Assembly (NCBI RefSeq): GCF_003403075.1
Contig: NZ_CP031557.1
Location: 4,278,001-4,342,000 of the forward strand
Direction: 5' to 3'
Length of the DNA: 64,000 nucleotides
From: Flavobacterium psychrotrophum
Lineage (GTDB): Bacteria > Bacteroidota > Bacteroidia > Flavobacteriales > Flavobacteriaceae
Positions 26,611 to 34,159 of this stretch are shown here, piece after piece. Under the pieces are notes generated by a model. It was not told the DNA's origin and made no database searches. It worked only from the letters and a program-made list of their open reading frames with translations. The translations under genes and the position numbers were made by a program. Every line of letters starts with the position of its first letter. Position 1 is the stretch's first letter.

Positions 26611-28590
26611 CTACACGTCTTCAATACCTATACTTTTAAAAAATTCGAAAGTTCCATCGTAAATAAACGGTGGCCTTGTTATATCTTCAGGATTTCCTTC
26701 AGGAATATAAATAATCATGCCCTGACGTGCCCTTGTTAAAAGTACTCTATAAGAGTTAATAAGATATTTAATGATTTCAGGGCTACTAATATTTTGCCAC
26801 TTTGTACCTTTAAACTTTTTATAATTCCATTGATTGTTATGGTAATGTAAATCGCCATCCCAGGCAACACACGTCCAGTCCAGTTCTAATCCCTGAATAT
26901 CAAATTCTGTGGCCACTTCTTCCAAAAAGAATGAAGAACGGATATCATCTTTATCATTAAGAAACCAGATAGGAGCATCTATTTTAGCCTTTACATTTAA
27001 TCCGAACGGTCTTAAGCGTATAGCTCCTGACGAAGCTACTATTCCCATGCGTTCAGATCCAATAGTTTTAGATTTTAACCAATTACGTGCTGTTTCTAAA
27101 TTTCTTGTAATAGCAATTGGGTAACTTTCTTTAATAAAGTTGAGATAAATGTTTGCTGCTTCCGTTGGGTTATTATTAATTATCTCTTGGACAAAGTTCG
27201 ATAATTGGGCACTTCTAAAAGAGCGCAAGGAAACGGAAAGATGAAGTTCAGGTTTTTCCATTGCACCTTTTTGTTTTAAAATGTGAAGTGTACTAGGATT
27301 TCTTATATAATTTCCATCATTAGTAATTTCCGATGAATAATAAATATTCCAATCTTTAAAGTGTTCTGCGAAAGGTCTAATCCACTCTTCTAGTCCAGCT
27401 TCTCCCGTATTAATTTCTTGTCCTCCACCAATAAGGCAAACAATGGTGCACCAATCTTGATGCCTGTCCATAACTTCAATAAGAAACTCAGGCTCTGATT
27501 TATTAAAATCAGCCATACCTTTATTTCTTTTCATGAAGCTAGAGGCCTGTTCTTTCGTCCAAGCGCGCTGTGCCTCATCAAAAATTGTAACTTTTTCAAT
27601 AGGCGCACCAACATCTCTAAGAGAAGCATCTCTAAAATGGTGTATGTTTTGTATGAACGATTTTACGTGAGAAGAAGCCATGAATTTTGTAATTGATACA
27701 TTTTCTTCTTTTGCAGTTTTGACTTTATCGCGGGCTAGGGCTTCCCTCAATACGTCTACTAGAGGACCATTACCCGATAAAAATACGGCATGTTCTTCCT
27801 GCTCATAATTTGAACGTAAATTTGCAATATTTAAACCTGCGAGAGTTTTACCTGCGCCCGGCACACCCGTTATAAAACAAATTGATTTTTTGTTATTCGT
27901 TTTTGAGAAGTCGATAATTTGAGAAATGCATTCTGAAGTTACTGAAAGATTTTCTGCTCCGGCATCACTTCTTGATATTTCTTCAACATTATGTTTTTTA
28001 TATAATGCGGTAGCGGCCTCAATAATAGTAGGAGTAGGTTTATAGATAGAATGTTCCCAAAGTTCGATATCAATTGATGGCGCGCCATCAAAATGCAGTA
28101 AGGCTTCACTAATAACGCTAGCTAGATCTGAAGCGTTTGAGTATATGGTATCATAAAGATTATCATAACTTCTACTAAAGATATTCTGAACTGTGGCGGC
28201 GTTCTCGGCCACCAGAATTGGGATGATGATTTTATTATGGCTTCCTTCATGAAAGTTATTCATGTCTAAACCGTAATTAAAAGCTTGCTCTTTTGCATAG
28301 TTATCATAAACGCTTGAGCCGATCTTGAATTCGATAATGAAAATGCAATTGCCAATAATGAGGATATTATCAACCCTCTTGCCCATTCTTGGAATGGTAA
28401 ACTCAAAGTAAATTTTACCTGTGAAATTTTTGAGTGAATTCTTAAGTATTATTGTCTGATTTTTCCAAGCATTAGATTGTTGAATGGCCAATTTGTTTAA
28501 GTCGTATTGTCCGGAAATCTTACCGTGGATACTATCTAAATCTTCTTTAATAAAACCAGATATTAATGCAGAGTAATATGCCCTATTCAT
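26611..28590 (-). CDS. PD-(D/E)XK-like nuclease domain fused to Schlafen-type (DUF2075) helicase
   Basis: The protein has 659 residues from the ATG at 28590. The N-terminal part carries a PD-(D/E)XK-like signature: Glu63, Asp74 (RVDNILII) and the pair Glu87-x-Lys89 (FIIEFKIG). The central and C-terminal part is a DUF2075/Schlafen group 3 helicase-like ATPase. Its Walker A lies near 240-250 (ITGVPGAGKTLAG), its Walker B near 335-343 (VTIFDEAQRAW), and superfamily-1-like terminal motifs near 560-622 (EFDIQGLELDW, SYRVLLTRARQG). It is cytoplasmic. It overlaps the upstream XRE regulator gene by 8 bases, forming a two-gene operon. The base composition is AT-richer than its neighbours (one line counted at about 28% GC). 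A role in defence or nucleic-acid damage is inferred from architecture and context. Confidence 0.82.
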   Translation of the reverse strand: MNRAYYSALISGFIKEDLDSIHGKISGQYDLNKLAIQQSNAWKNQTIILKNSLKNFTGKIYFEFTIPRMGKRVDNILIIGNCIFIIEFKIGSSVYDNYAKEQAFNYGLDMNNFHEGSHNKIIIPILVAENAATVQNIFSRSYDNLYDTIYSNASDLASVISEALLHFDGAPSIDIELWEHSIYKPTPTIIEAATALYKKHNVEEISRSDAGAENLSVTSECISQIIDFSKTNNKKSICFITGVPGAGKTLAGLNIANLRSNYEQEEHAVFLSGNGPLVDVLREALARDKVKTAKEENVSITKFMASSHVKSFIQNIHHFRDASLRDVGAPIEKVTIFDEAQRAWTKEQASSFMKRNKGMADFNKSEPEFLIEVMDRHQDWCTIVCLIGGGQEINTGEAGLEEWIRPFAEHFKDWNIYYSSEITNDGNYIRNPSTLHILKQKGAMEKPELHLSVSLRSFRSAQLSNFVQEIINNNPTEAANIYLNFIKESYPIAITRNLETARNWLKSKTIGSERMGIVASSGAIRLRPFGLNVKAKIDAPIWFLNDKDDIRSSFFLEEVATEFDIQGLELDWTCVAWDGDLHYHNNQWNYKKFKGTKWQNISSPEIIKYLINSYRVLLTRARQGMIIYIPEGNPEDITRPPFIYDGTFEFFKSIGIEDV

Positions 28591-28789
28591 CAAACAGGTC
28601 TTTAATTTTTACTCCTAAAGCTATTGCTAACTTTTCAATAACGGTGATGGATACATTACGTTCTCCTTTTTCGATAGTTGGAAGATATGTTCTATCTATC
28701 TCGGCAAGGTTGGCTAGCCTCTCTTGCGATAACTTCTTAAGCTTCCGTAACTCTTTAATTTTAAGTCCGAATTTTTGTTTGATATCCAT
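28583..28789 (-). CDS. XRE-family helix-turn-helix regulator
   Basis: This 68-residue protein consists of one HTH_3 domain: LGLKIKELRKL-type helix 1, SQERLANLAEIDRTYLPTIEKGERN (recognition helix and the ExGxR turn), then a C-terminal helix ending LFDE. It resembles small controller proteins of restriction-modification and other defence operons. It is translated just ahead of the nuclease-helicase gene with an 8-base overlap, indicating translational coupling. The short region to the divergent gene at 28876 contains inverted repeats that could be its operator, so autoregulation is likely. Confidence 0.9.
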   Translation of the reverse strand: MDIKQKFGLKIKELRKLKKLSQERLANLAEIDRTYLPTIEKGERNVSITVIEKLAIALGVKIKDLFDE

Positions 28790-28805
28790 ATCAACAAAAA
28801 TTCAA

Positions 28806-28854
28806 AAATGTAGACTATAAAACAACGGAGTACAGTCGGGTATTTACTACATTT
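28806..28854. promoter_or_regulatory. Inverted repeat in the divergent promoter region of the XRE cassette
   Basis: AAATGTAG (28806-28813) and CTACATTT (28847-28854) are perfect reverse complements 33 bases apart. Inside are GACT (28813-28816) and AGTC (28834-28837), reminiscent of controller-protein boxes. The right arm overlaps the -7 box of the + strand gene. Operator function is inferred. Confidence 0.45.
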
Positions 28855-28855
28855 G
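28848..28855 (+). promoter_or_regulatory. -7 promoter box (TACATTTG) of the 103-aa gene
   Basis: An exact TANNTTTG box, 20 bases before the ATG at 28876, overlapping the right arm of the inverted repeat. Confidence 0.5.
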
Positions 28856-28875
28856 AATAATACTTATAGTTTATT

Positions 28876-29187
28876 ATGCAAGCCATAACCCTTAATTATC
28901 TTTACCGCGACAGTAGCAACTATAAAAACTTTGGAAGTGTAAACTTTTCAAATCCCACTAATATTTCAATTGAAGAAATTGAAACTGCAATACAATCTAA
29001 CCTCATAGATGGCGAATATTTTGTTGCAGAAGATTGGGGCTTGCCAACATTATATTTTGATGAATGGACTGAGGATGACCACTACTGGCATGAATTCTTA
29101 AACATTGAAATTACAGAAATACAAGATGAGTTTATATCTATAAGCTTGTTTCTACGAAGTATGCCAAAACAAAAAACGGGGCTTTAA
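28876..29187 (+). CDS. Uncharacterised 103-aa acidic protein
   Basis: I do not recognise a characterised family. The protein is soluble and acidic, without a signal peptide, and has a short two-layer pattern: an N-terminal strand (ITLNYLYRDSSNYKNFGSVNF), then IEEIETAIQSNLIDGEYFVAEDWGLPTLYFDEW, a WHEF segment and a hydrophobic C-terminal strand. The layout suggests a conserved small alpha/beta protein of Bacteroidota. It is very AT-rich (one line counted at about 23% GC), and its promoter overlaps the putative operator of the divergent XRE regulator. It may belong to the same cassette, or may simply be a neighbour. The stop codon lies within the following terminator. Confidence 0.7.
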   Translation: MQAITLNYLYRDSSNYKNFGSVNFSNPTNISIEEIETAIQSNLIDGEYFVAEDWGLPTLYFDEWTEDDHYWHEFLNIEITEIQDEFISISLFLRSMPKQKTGL

Positions 29188-29198
29188 AGCCCCGTTTT
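29171..29198. terminator. Bidirectional terminator between the 103-aa gene and the DUF5689 gene
   Basis: A 26-base perfect palindrome (29173-29198; arms AAAACGGGGCT and AGCCCCGTTTT) has T-runs on both sides. It ends the + strand gene at 29187 and the convergent minus-strand gene ending at 29219. Confidence 0.85.
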
Positions 29199-29218
29199 CA
29201 ATTATCATAAAGGTCAGA

Positions 29219-30601
29219 TTACTGTACCTTAACGTTGTCAATTTGCATAGTAGTAGTAGGGCCAGACCTGCCGTTACCTACATACTCAAATATAAAGAAA
29301 CCGTTTCCTGTAAGGGTTGCCGGAATGGCATAATCGCCACTGTTTGTAAAGTTATTTGCATAACCGTTAGCTGTTCCTGTAGCAATAGCAAAGTTAGAAG
29401 TAATGTCTACAAGGGTAGCAGCATTAATGTCGCCGCCTGGTGTATAGTTTGTAGAGTAATATACTTTAAGTACTTCGCCTGTATTATAACCATCTTTAGT
29501 TTGGAAAGAGAAGGTATTAGCCGTAGTAAAGTTAGCCGGTACAGCATATATTGTTCTGTTAGCCGCGGTGTTTCCGCCACCAAATGCTGTAACCTGAATG
29601 TACTTGTTGTTGTTAAACGATTTTACCTGCCAGTAACGGATACCTGTTATAGCATCATTAACTGCATTGTTAAATGTAGCGCTGTCAAGTGTGTAGCTTT
29701 CAAATGTTTCGTTGTATGTGCCATATGCTATTGTACCACCTATAATTGGCGGAGCAGCATCAAATCTTGGCTCAGTAAGGTTAACATCTTTTGCAGAACG
29801 TGCAAGGAACTGGTAAGTATCGTTATACTTTGTAAGTATACCTCTTATCTTACCGCTGTTGCCGGGAACTTTATCTCCTGCAAAGTTAGAAAAGCTGCTG
29901 GTACGGAACTCTACAGTAACGTTGCCACCTACTGCACTTACAATTTTTCGGTTAGTAGATCCGCCCGCAGTATTTGCAGTATCATTTTCGTCATAATAAG
30001 TACCGTTTACAAAAGCATCGTCAAACTGTACACCTGTAAGTTCTATAAGCGTGTTTAGGTTAGCAGTACTAACGGCTTGTGTTAATGTAAAGCTTCTTAC
30101 CAGTTGGTCTTCGCTTACTTCATCACAGGTAGGAAATGTAAATTTCTTGTAGTCATATTCAGCTATCCTGCCTATAGCACCGTTATAAAGGGCGCCTAAT
30201 GCAAGAGCACCGTTTACCCTGGCATAGTACAGGTCTTTTAGTTTGATAACTACTTTTTTGCCCGGATAAAAATTAACGCCAAAAAGGCTTGTCCTGTCTA
30301 TAGCAATGCTAAATCCTACAGGGGTACCCTGAGCCGGAAGCGTTTGCAGGTACACCGTTTTAAAGATGTTACCTCTTTCATCGCTGGATGTTACATAGGC
30401 CTCAATAATATCATCTGCAGTATATTGCCTTACAACGGTTGTAGAAGCAGCAAATATATCGGCAACTGTTTTAGTAGTAGTAAGTCCCGGGTCTACACAG
30501 TCTTTAAGAGGTATGCCGTAATCATCATTGTTTACACAGCCCGTAAGCAAAGTTGCCAGTGCCAGGCTAAATATTGCGGGTTTAAGAAAACTCATTTTCA
30601 T
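29219..30601 (-). CDS. DUF5689 domain-containing outer-surface lipoprotein
   Basis: This protein of about 460 residues starts at the ATG at 30601 (alternative 30595). A lipoprotein signal ends in LLTGC (Cys near residue 22). The DUF5689 domain follows (about 40-270; YTADDIIEAYVTSSDERGNIFKTVYLQ and LIELTGVQFDDAFVN are typical). It is an OB-fold-like beta domain often linked to surface nucleases and TonB receptors. The C-terminal half is a beta-sandwich of the choice-of-anchor type (QIDNVKVQ at the end). It should be anchored to the outer membrane next to the TonB receptor encoded upstream in the same operon. Ligand unknown. Confidence 0.87.
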   Translation of the reverse strand: MKMSFLKPAIFSLALATLLTGCVNNDDYGIPLKDCVDPGLTTTKTVADIFAASTTVVRQYTADDIIEAYVTSSDERGNIFKTVYLQTLPAQGTPVGFSIAIDRTSLFGVNFYPGKKVVIKLKDLYYARVNGALALGALYNGAIGRIAEYDYKKFTFPTCDEVSEDQLVRSFTLTQAVSTANLNTLIELTGVQFDDAFVNGTYYDENDTANTAGGSTNRKIVSAVGGNVTVEFRTSSFSNFAGDKVPGNSGKIRGILTKYNDTYQFLARSAKDVNLTEPRFDAAPPIIGGTIAYGTYNETFESYTLDSATFNNAVNDAITGIRYWQVKSFNNNKYIQVTAFGGGNTAANRTIYAVPANFTTANTFSFQTKDGYNTGEVLKVYYSTNYTPGGDINAATLVDITSNFAIATGTANGYANNFTNSGDYAIPATLTGNGFFIFEYVGNGRSGPTTTMQIDNVKVQ

Positions 30602-30614
30602 AATTTTTAAATAA

Positions 30615-31211
30615 TTAGTAAACAACAACATTGTCTATTTGATAAGAGCCATCAAGAGCCTGGTCTGTACCAGAGCCGGTAACTTTAAAGGCAACGCGTA
30701 CATTTCCTTTGTAAGGAACAAGGCTTATTTTGCCCGACGCAACAAATGCAAAGTTTACACCTGCAATTTTTGGTGCCTTAAAGGTTACAGGTGTCCATGT
30801 GGCAGTAGCTACATCACCATTATAGTCTGAAGATATAAATACTTCAAGCTTATTGTTAGCGTTACTTGTAAATGCCTGAGAGGCTTCAAACGTAAGCGTT
30901 TTGTTGTTGGTTTCACCCAGCTCAATAGCAGGAGAAATAAGCCAGCCAATATTTACAGGGTTGTTACTACCATATGGGTTAAACTCTGCATATCCGTTAT
31001 TGCTGTAACGCTGTATTGTCCATGCGGCGGTACCGGCCTGTAAAAAGGTTGACCAGCCTTCTGCCTGAAACGGAGTGTTATCATCTCCTATTTCAAATTT
31101 TTCATACATTACAGGTTCTCTGTAAGTAGGCAGTTCAGTATCATCATCGCAGCTTACTAATGCTGTTGTAGCTAAAGCGGCAAAGAAAAAGTTTTTAAAA
31201 AATATCTTCAT
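30615..31211 (-). CDS. Choice-of-anchor J / DUF5017-like lipoprotein
   Basis: This 198-residue lipoprotein has lipobox ALVSC (Cys21) followed by acidic residues (DDDTE), which favours surface export in Bacteroidota. The mature part is one beta-sandwich: FEIGDDNTPFQAEGWSTFLQAGTAAWTIQ, then NIGWLISPAIELGETNNKTLTFEASQAF, ending GSYQIDNVVVY. This is the cleaved-adhesin/choice-of-anchor J pattern. It lies 13 bases before the DUF5689 gene and 11 bases after the TonB receptor gene, so the three are one operon. It probably binds or presents the same substrate. Confidence 0.82.
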   Translation of the reverse strand: MKIFFKNFFFAALATTALVSCDDDTELPTYREPVMYEKFEIGDDNTPFQAEGWSTFLQAGTAAWTIQRYSNNGYAEFNPYGSNNPVNIGWLISPAIELGETNNKTLTFEASQAFTSNANNKLEVFISSDYNGDVATATWTPVTFKAPKIAGVNFAFVASGKISLVPYKGNVRVAFKVTGSGTDQALDGSYQIDNVVVY

Positions 31212-31222
31212 AGCATTTTTAA

Positions 31223-34021
31223 TTAGAAGTTGATGTAAAGGTTCACGAAGTAATTTCTTCCGAAACCGTAGAAATATTTAGAACCAAACTGAGGTCTTCC
31301 GTTCTGAGTATCTGCCGCAAGTGCACCATAAGTAGCATTACGTGATTGTTCAAATCCACCTGTTTTGTATGTTTTATCAAGCACGTTGTTTACGCTGATA
31401 AATACACCTACAAGCTGGTTACCTATTTTCCATGACTTACCTCCCTGAAGGTTCATAAGGAAGAAGTTGTCAAAACGCTCTTGTTTAAGTAGCTTATTTG
31501 CAAGAGAAGTGTCTATACTTTCGTAAGGAACACCATTTTGAGTAGCTGGGTCTTTAAAGAAGTTCTCTGTTCTTAAAAGAGAAGAAACTTCTGAATAGTT
31601 ATCTGCAAGGTAGTTACCGTTTACACCTACCCACCAGAAATGAGGGTCATGATATTCCAGTCCTAATGAATATGCCTGCTGTGGCATGCCACCCAGTTTG
31701 TAGTTTTTCAACTTAGCCTGGCCATAGCTAACTGTTGTAGTGGGTACGTTTCCTGTAACACCACCTATGCCGCTATCATCAATAGCTGCTGCAAGAGCAT
31801 CGTTGTTAATGCTTACATTAGGGTTGTTAGTATAAATGTACTGGCCATAAGATGCCGCACCTTTTACAGTAATTGTACTGGTAAGGTTGTACTCAATACC
31901 AAATTCACCACCCATCATGCGCTTATCTGCACCTGTTACAGTTTCTGCGACAAACGCGTTAGCGTCGTCACCTTCAAATATACCGTCTCCAAAGAAGAAC
32001 GATGTTTTAATAGAGTTTTGCATTTGAGTATAAAAACCGGTAAGCTTTGTTTTAAGCCTTGGTGTTCTTATTACATAGCTAATATCTCCACCTGTAATAA
32101 CCTCGTTTTCTATACCGTTTACAATCTGGTTGCTTAGCCTTGCATTAGGAAAAGCATTTCTAAGCGTAGGAGCCTGCGTCATGTGTATACCGTTTAGCAC
32201 GATCATGTTACGGCCATCTATTTTATAAGTAACGCCACCTTTTACACCAAAGGTGTTAAAGTTAAGTTTTTCGCTTTTACCTAAAGAGTTGTTAGCATAA
32301 AGTCCGTTCTTGTAAAGACCATCCCTTTGGTAGTCTGTATAAGTAAAGTTACCGCCTACATAAAAATCAAACTTGCTGTAGTTAAATTTAAACTGTGCAA
32401 AAGCATCAGCTACGTTAGCATACAGGTTGTAGTTGTAGCCATAAGTATCGCCCACACCCACCTGGCGGTTAGGGTTGTTAAGGTCGCTCTGAGAAAAATC
32501 TCCTGAATAGTAGTTGTCAAAATCTTCAAAGAACTGGCCGCCTAAAAGGTCTAGCAGGTTCTGGAAGTTGTGGCTCTTAAGGTGCCTGTATGTAGCACCA
32601 CCGTTCATAGAAATATTATCACTTAGCTGAGAGCGAAGTATTGTATTTGCAGTAAACGTTTTATCGTCTGTACGGTCTTCATAAAGCACATAAGCACTAC
32701 GGCCGTTAGCGGTGTTCTGGTTTGTTTGGTAAAGCTGGTTCCAGTCTATTTGCTTGTTGGTTGTAAATAGTGCATGGCTGTTAGCATCTGCTTCAGAATC
32801 GCCAATTTCGGCATTCATGTAGTAGCTTGGCAGGTTTCTGTAGTAAGTAGGATCAGGGTTGTTAGCATTCTGGTAATCCAGGCGGCTGTTTCCGATAGAT
32901 CCAAACTGGTAAGAAACGTTTGTGTTTAGCGATGTAGTTTCGCCTATAGTCCAGTAGTGGCTTAGCATTAAGATAGGCTCTTCAACATCCTTATCGCGGC
33001 TGTTGCGTTTTTTTCCATCCTGCCATCCCCAGTAAGAGTTGTATTTTTCGCCGGCAATATCAGTAACTTCTTTAGTATTTGGCGAGTTTTTGCCTCTGCT
33101 GTTTTGTGCATATATACTTGTAAAGTTAATGCTGTGGTGGTCGTTTATCTTTTTCTCAACACTTGCAAAAAATGAATTTGCAGCATAGTCAGTACCATCA
33201 AAATAACCTTCTACAGCCCACCTTCTTGATGCAGATATGCTGTAAGCCCATCCGTCAGGGCGAAGCCCTGAAGAGTAGGTAGCCATAGACCTCCAGTTGT
33301 AGTTAGTGTTTGTACCTGAAAAAGATATTCTTACACCCGGCCTGAATATAGAGGCACGTGTATTAATTTCCTGAGTACCCAGCACACCACCAAAGGTGTA
33401 GTCGCTTGGCGCAGAACCCATAGTAAACTCCTGGTTACGGGTTACATCATTAAGTCCGCCCCAGTTGCTCCATTGTGGTCTTCCGTCATATATTTTATTC
33501 ATTATAACACCGTTAATCATGGTAGTACCATACTGGTTGTCAAGTCCACGGATTCTAAAACGTGCCTGGCCCCAGTTAAAGGCAGCTACCTGCTGGTAGG
33601 TGTCGCGCGATGCCTGTAAAAGGCCCGCTGTATTTTCTGAACCACTGTTGTCATCACCAAGGTCATTATCAGTAATGGTAATAAGGCCCAGCTGTTGTTC
33701 AGATGTAATGTCTTCTTCAAGAGATACCACACCAAGGTCAAGCGCTTGTCCGGCTGCTACTTCTACAGTAAAAGTTTGGATGGTGTAGCCTGCTGTACCC
33801 ACAGTAAGCACATGGCTCTCTGCGGCAACGTCTTTAAATATAAAAATACCTTCAACATTGGTAATAGCCGTCTGGCCGGTAGCTTCAATGGTAGCCACAA
33901 CATTCTCCAGGGGCTTTTGAGATTTAGAATCGACTACCTTTCCCTGTACTGATGCTGCGTTTTGCGCCCAGGCAAACACAACCTGCATCACTAATAAAAG
34001 ACTGAGTACGAGTTTTTTCAT
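31223..34021 (-). CDS. TonB-dependent outer-membrane receptor with carboxypeptidase-regulatory-like domain
   Basis: This 932-residue protein has a signal peptide (ending FAWAQ), an N-terminal CarboxypepD_reg-like beta domain (about 20-105, VQGKVVDSKSQKPLENVVATIEATG), a plug region (about 125-230, ARFRIRGLDNQYGTTMINGV) and a C-terminal beta-barrel ending FGRNYFVNLYINF, with aromatic terminal residues as expected for outer-membrane insertion. It imports a substrate with energy from TonB-ExbBD. Two lipoproteins follow in the operon and a secreted nuclease/phosphatase-family enzyme is divergent, so uptake of nucleic-acid or phosphate-containing products is a reasonable inference, not shown directly. 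Confidence 0.92.
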   Translation of the reverse strand: MKKLVLSLLLVMQVVFAWAQNAASVQGKVVDSKSQKPLENVVATIEATGQTAITNVEGIFIFKDVAAESHVLTVGTAGYTIQTFTVEVAAGQALDLGVVSLEEDITSEQQLGLITITDNDLGDDNSGSENTAGLLQASRDTYQQVAAFNWGQARFRIRGLDNQYGTTMINGVIMNKIYDGRPQWSNWGGLNDVTRNQEFTMGSAPSDYTFGGVLGTQEINTRASIFRPGVRISFSGTNTNYNWRSMATYSSGLRPDGWAYSISASRRWAVEGYFDGTDYAANSFFASVEKKINDHHSINFTSIYAQNSRGKNSPNTKEVTDIAGEKYNSYWGWQDGKKRNSRDKDVEEPILMLSHYWTIGETTSLNTNVSYQFGSIGNSRLDYQNANNPDPTYYRNLPSYYMNAEIGDSEADANSHALFTTNKQIDWNQLYQTNQNTANGRSAYVLYEDRTDDKTFTANTILRSQLSDNISMNGGATYRHLKSHNFQNLLDLLGGQFFEDFDNYYSGDFSQSDLNNPNRQVGVGDTYGYNYNLYANVADAFAQFKFNYSKFDFYVGGNFTYTDYQRDGLYKNGLYANNSLGKSEKLNFNTFGVKGGVTYKIDGRNMIVLNGIHMTQAPTLRNAFPNARLSNQIVNGIENEVITGGDISYVIRTPRLKTKLTGFYTQMQNSIKTSFFFGDGIFEGDDANAFVAETVTGADKRMMGGEFGIEYNLTSTITVKGAASYGQYIYTNNPNVSINNDALAAAIDDSGIGGVTGNVPTTTVSYGQAKLKNYKLGGMPQQAYSLGLEYHDPHFWWVGVNGNYLADNYSEVSSLLRTENFFKDPATQNGVPYESIDTSLANKLLKQERFDNFFLMNLQGGKSWKIGNQLVGVFISVNNVLDKTYKTGGFEQSRNATYGALAADTQNGRPQFGSKYFYGFGRNYFVNLYINF

Positions 34022-34076
34022 AGATAAATATAAATTATTTCTTTTCTGCGTTAAGTTAAATATTTCTTAACGGCGG

Positions 34077-34084
34077 CAAATGTA
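34077..34084 (-). promoter_or_regulatory. -7 promoter box (TACATTTG) of the TonB receptor operon
   Basis: An exact TANNTTTG box on the minus strand with a leader of about 50 bases to the ATG at 34021. The divergent -7 box at 34105-34112 is only 20 bases away, so the two promoters are back to back. Confidence 0.5.
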
Positions 34085-34104
34085 CATCATTTGAAAATAT
34101 TATT

Positions 34105-34112
34105 TACTTTTG
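34105..34112 (+). promoter_or_regulatory. -7 promoter box (TACTTTTG) of the endonuclease/exonuclease/phosphatase gene
   Basis: An exact TANNTTTG box about 47 bases before the ATG at 34160. It argues for the shorter protein with a proper signal peptide rather than the frame starting at 34091. Confidence 0.5.
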
Positions 34113-34159
34113 GCATCCAGTTTGTTATAAAAATTGATGTTAAATTAATATTGTTAAGA

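Noticed and set aside
31211..31223. SusC/SusD polysaccharide-utilisation pair in the TonB operon
   Set aside because: The receptor is followed by choice-of-anchor J and DUF5689 lipoproteins, not a helical SusD-like protein, so a classical PUL is not supported.
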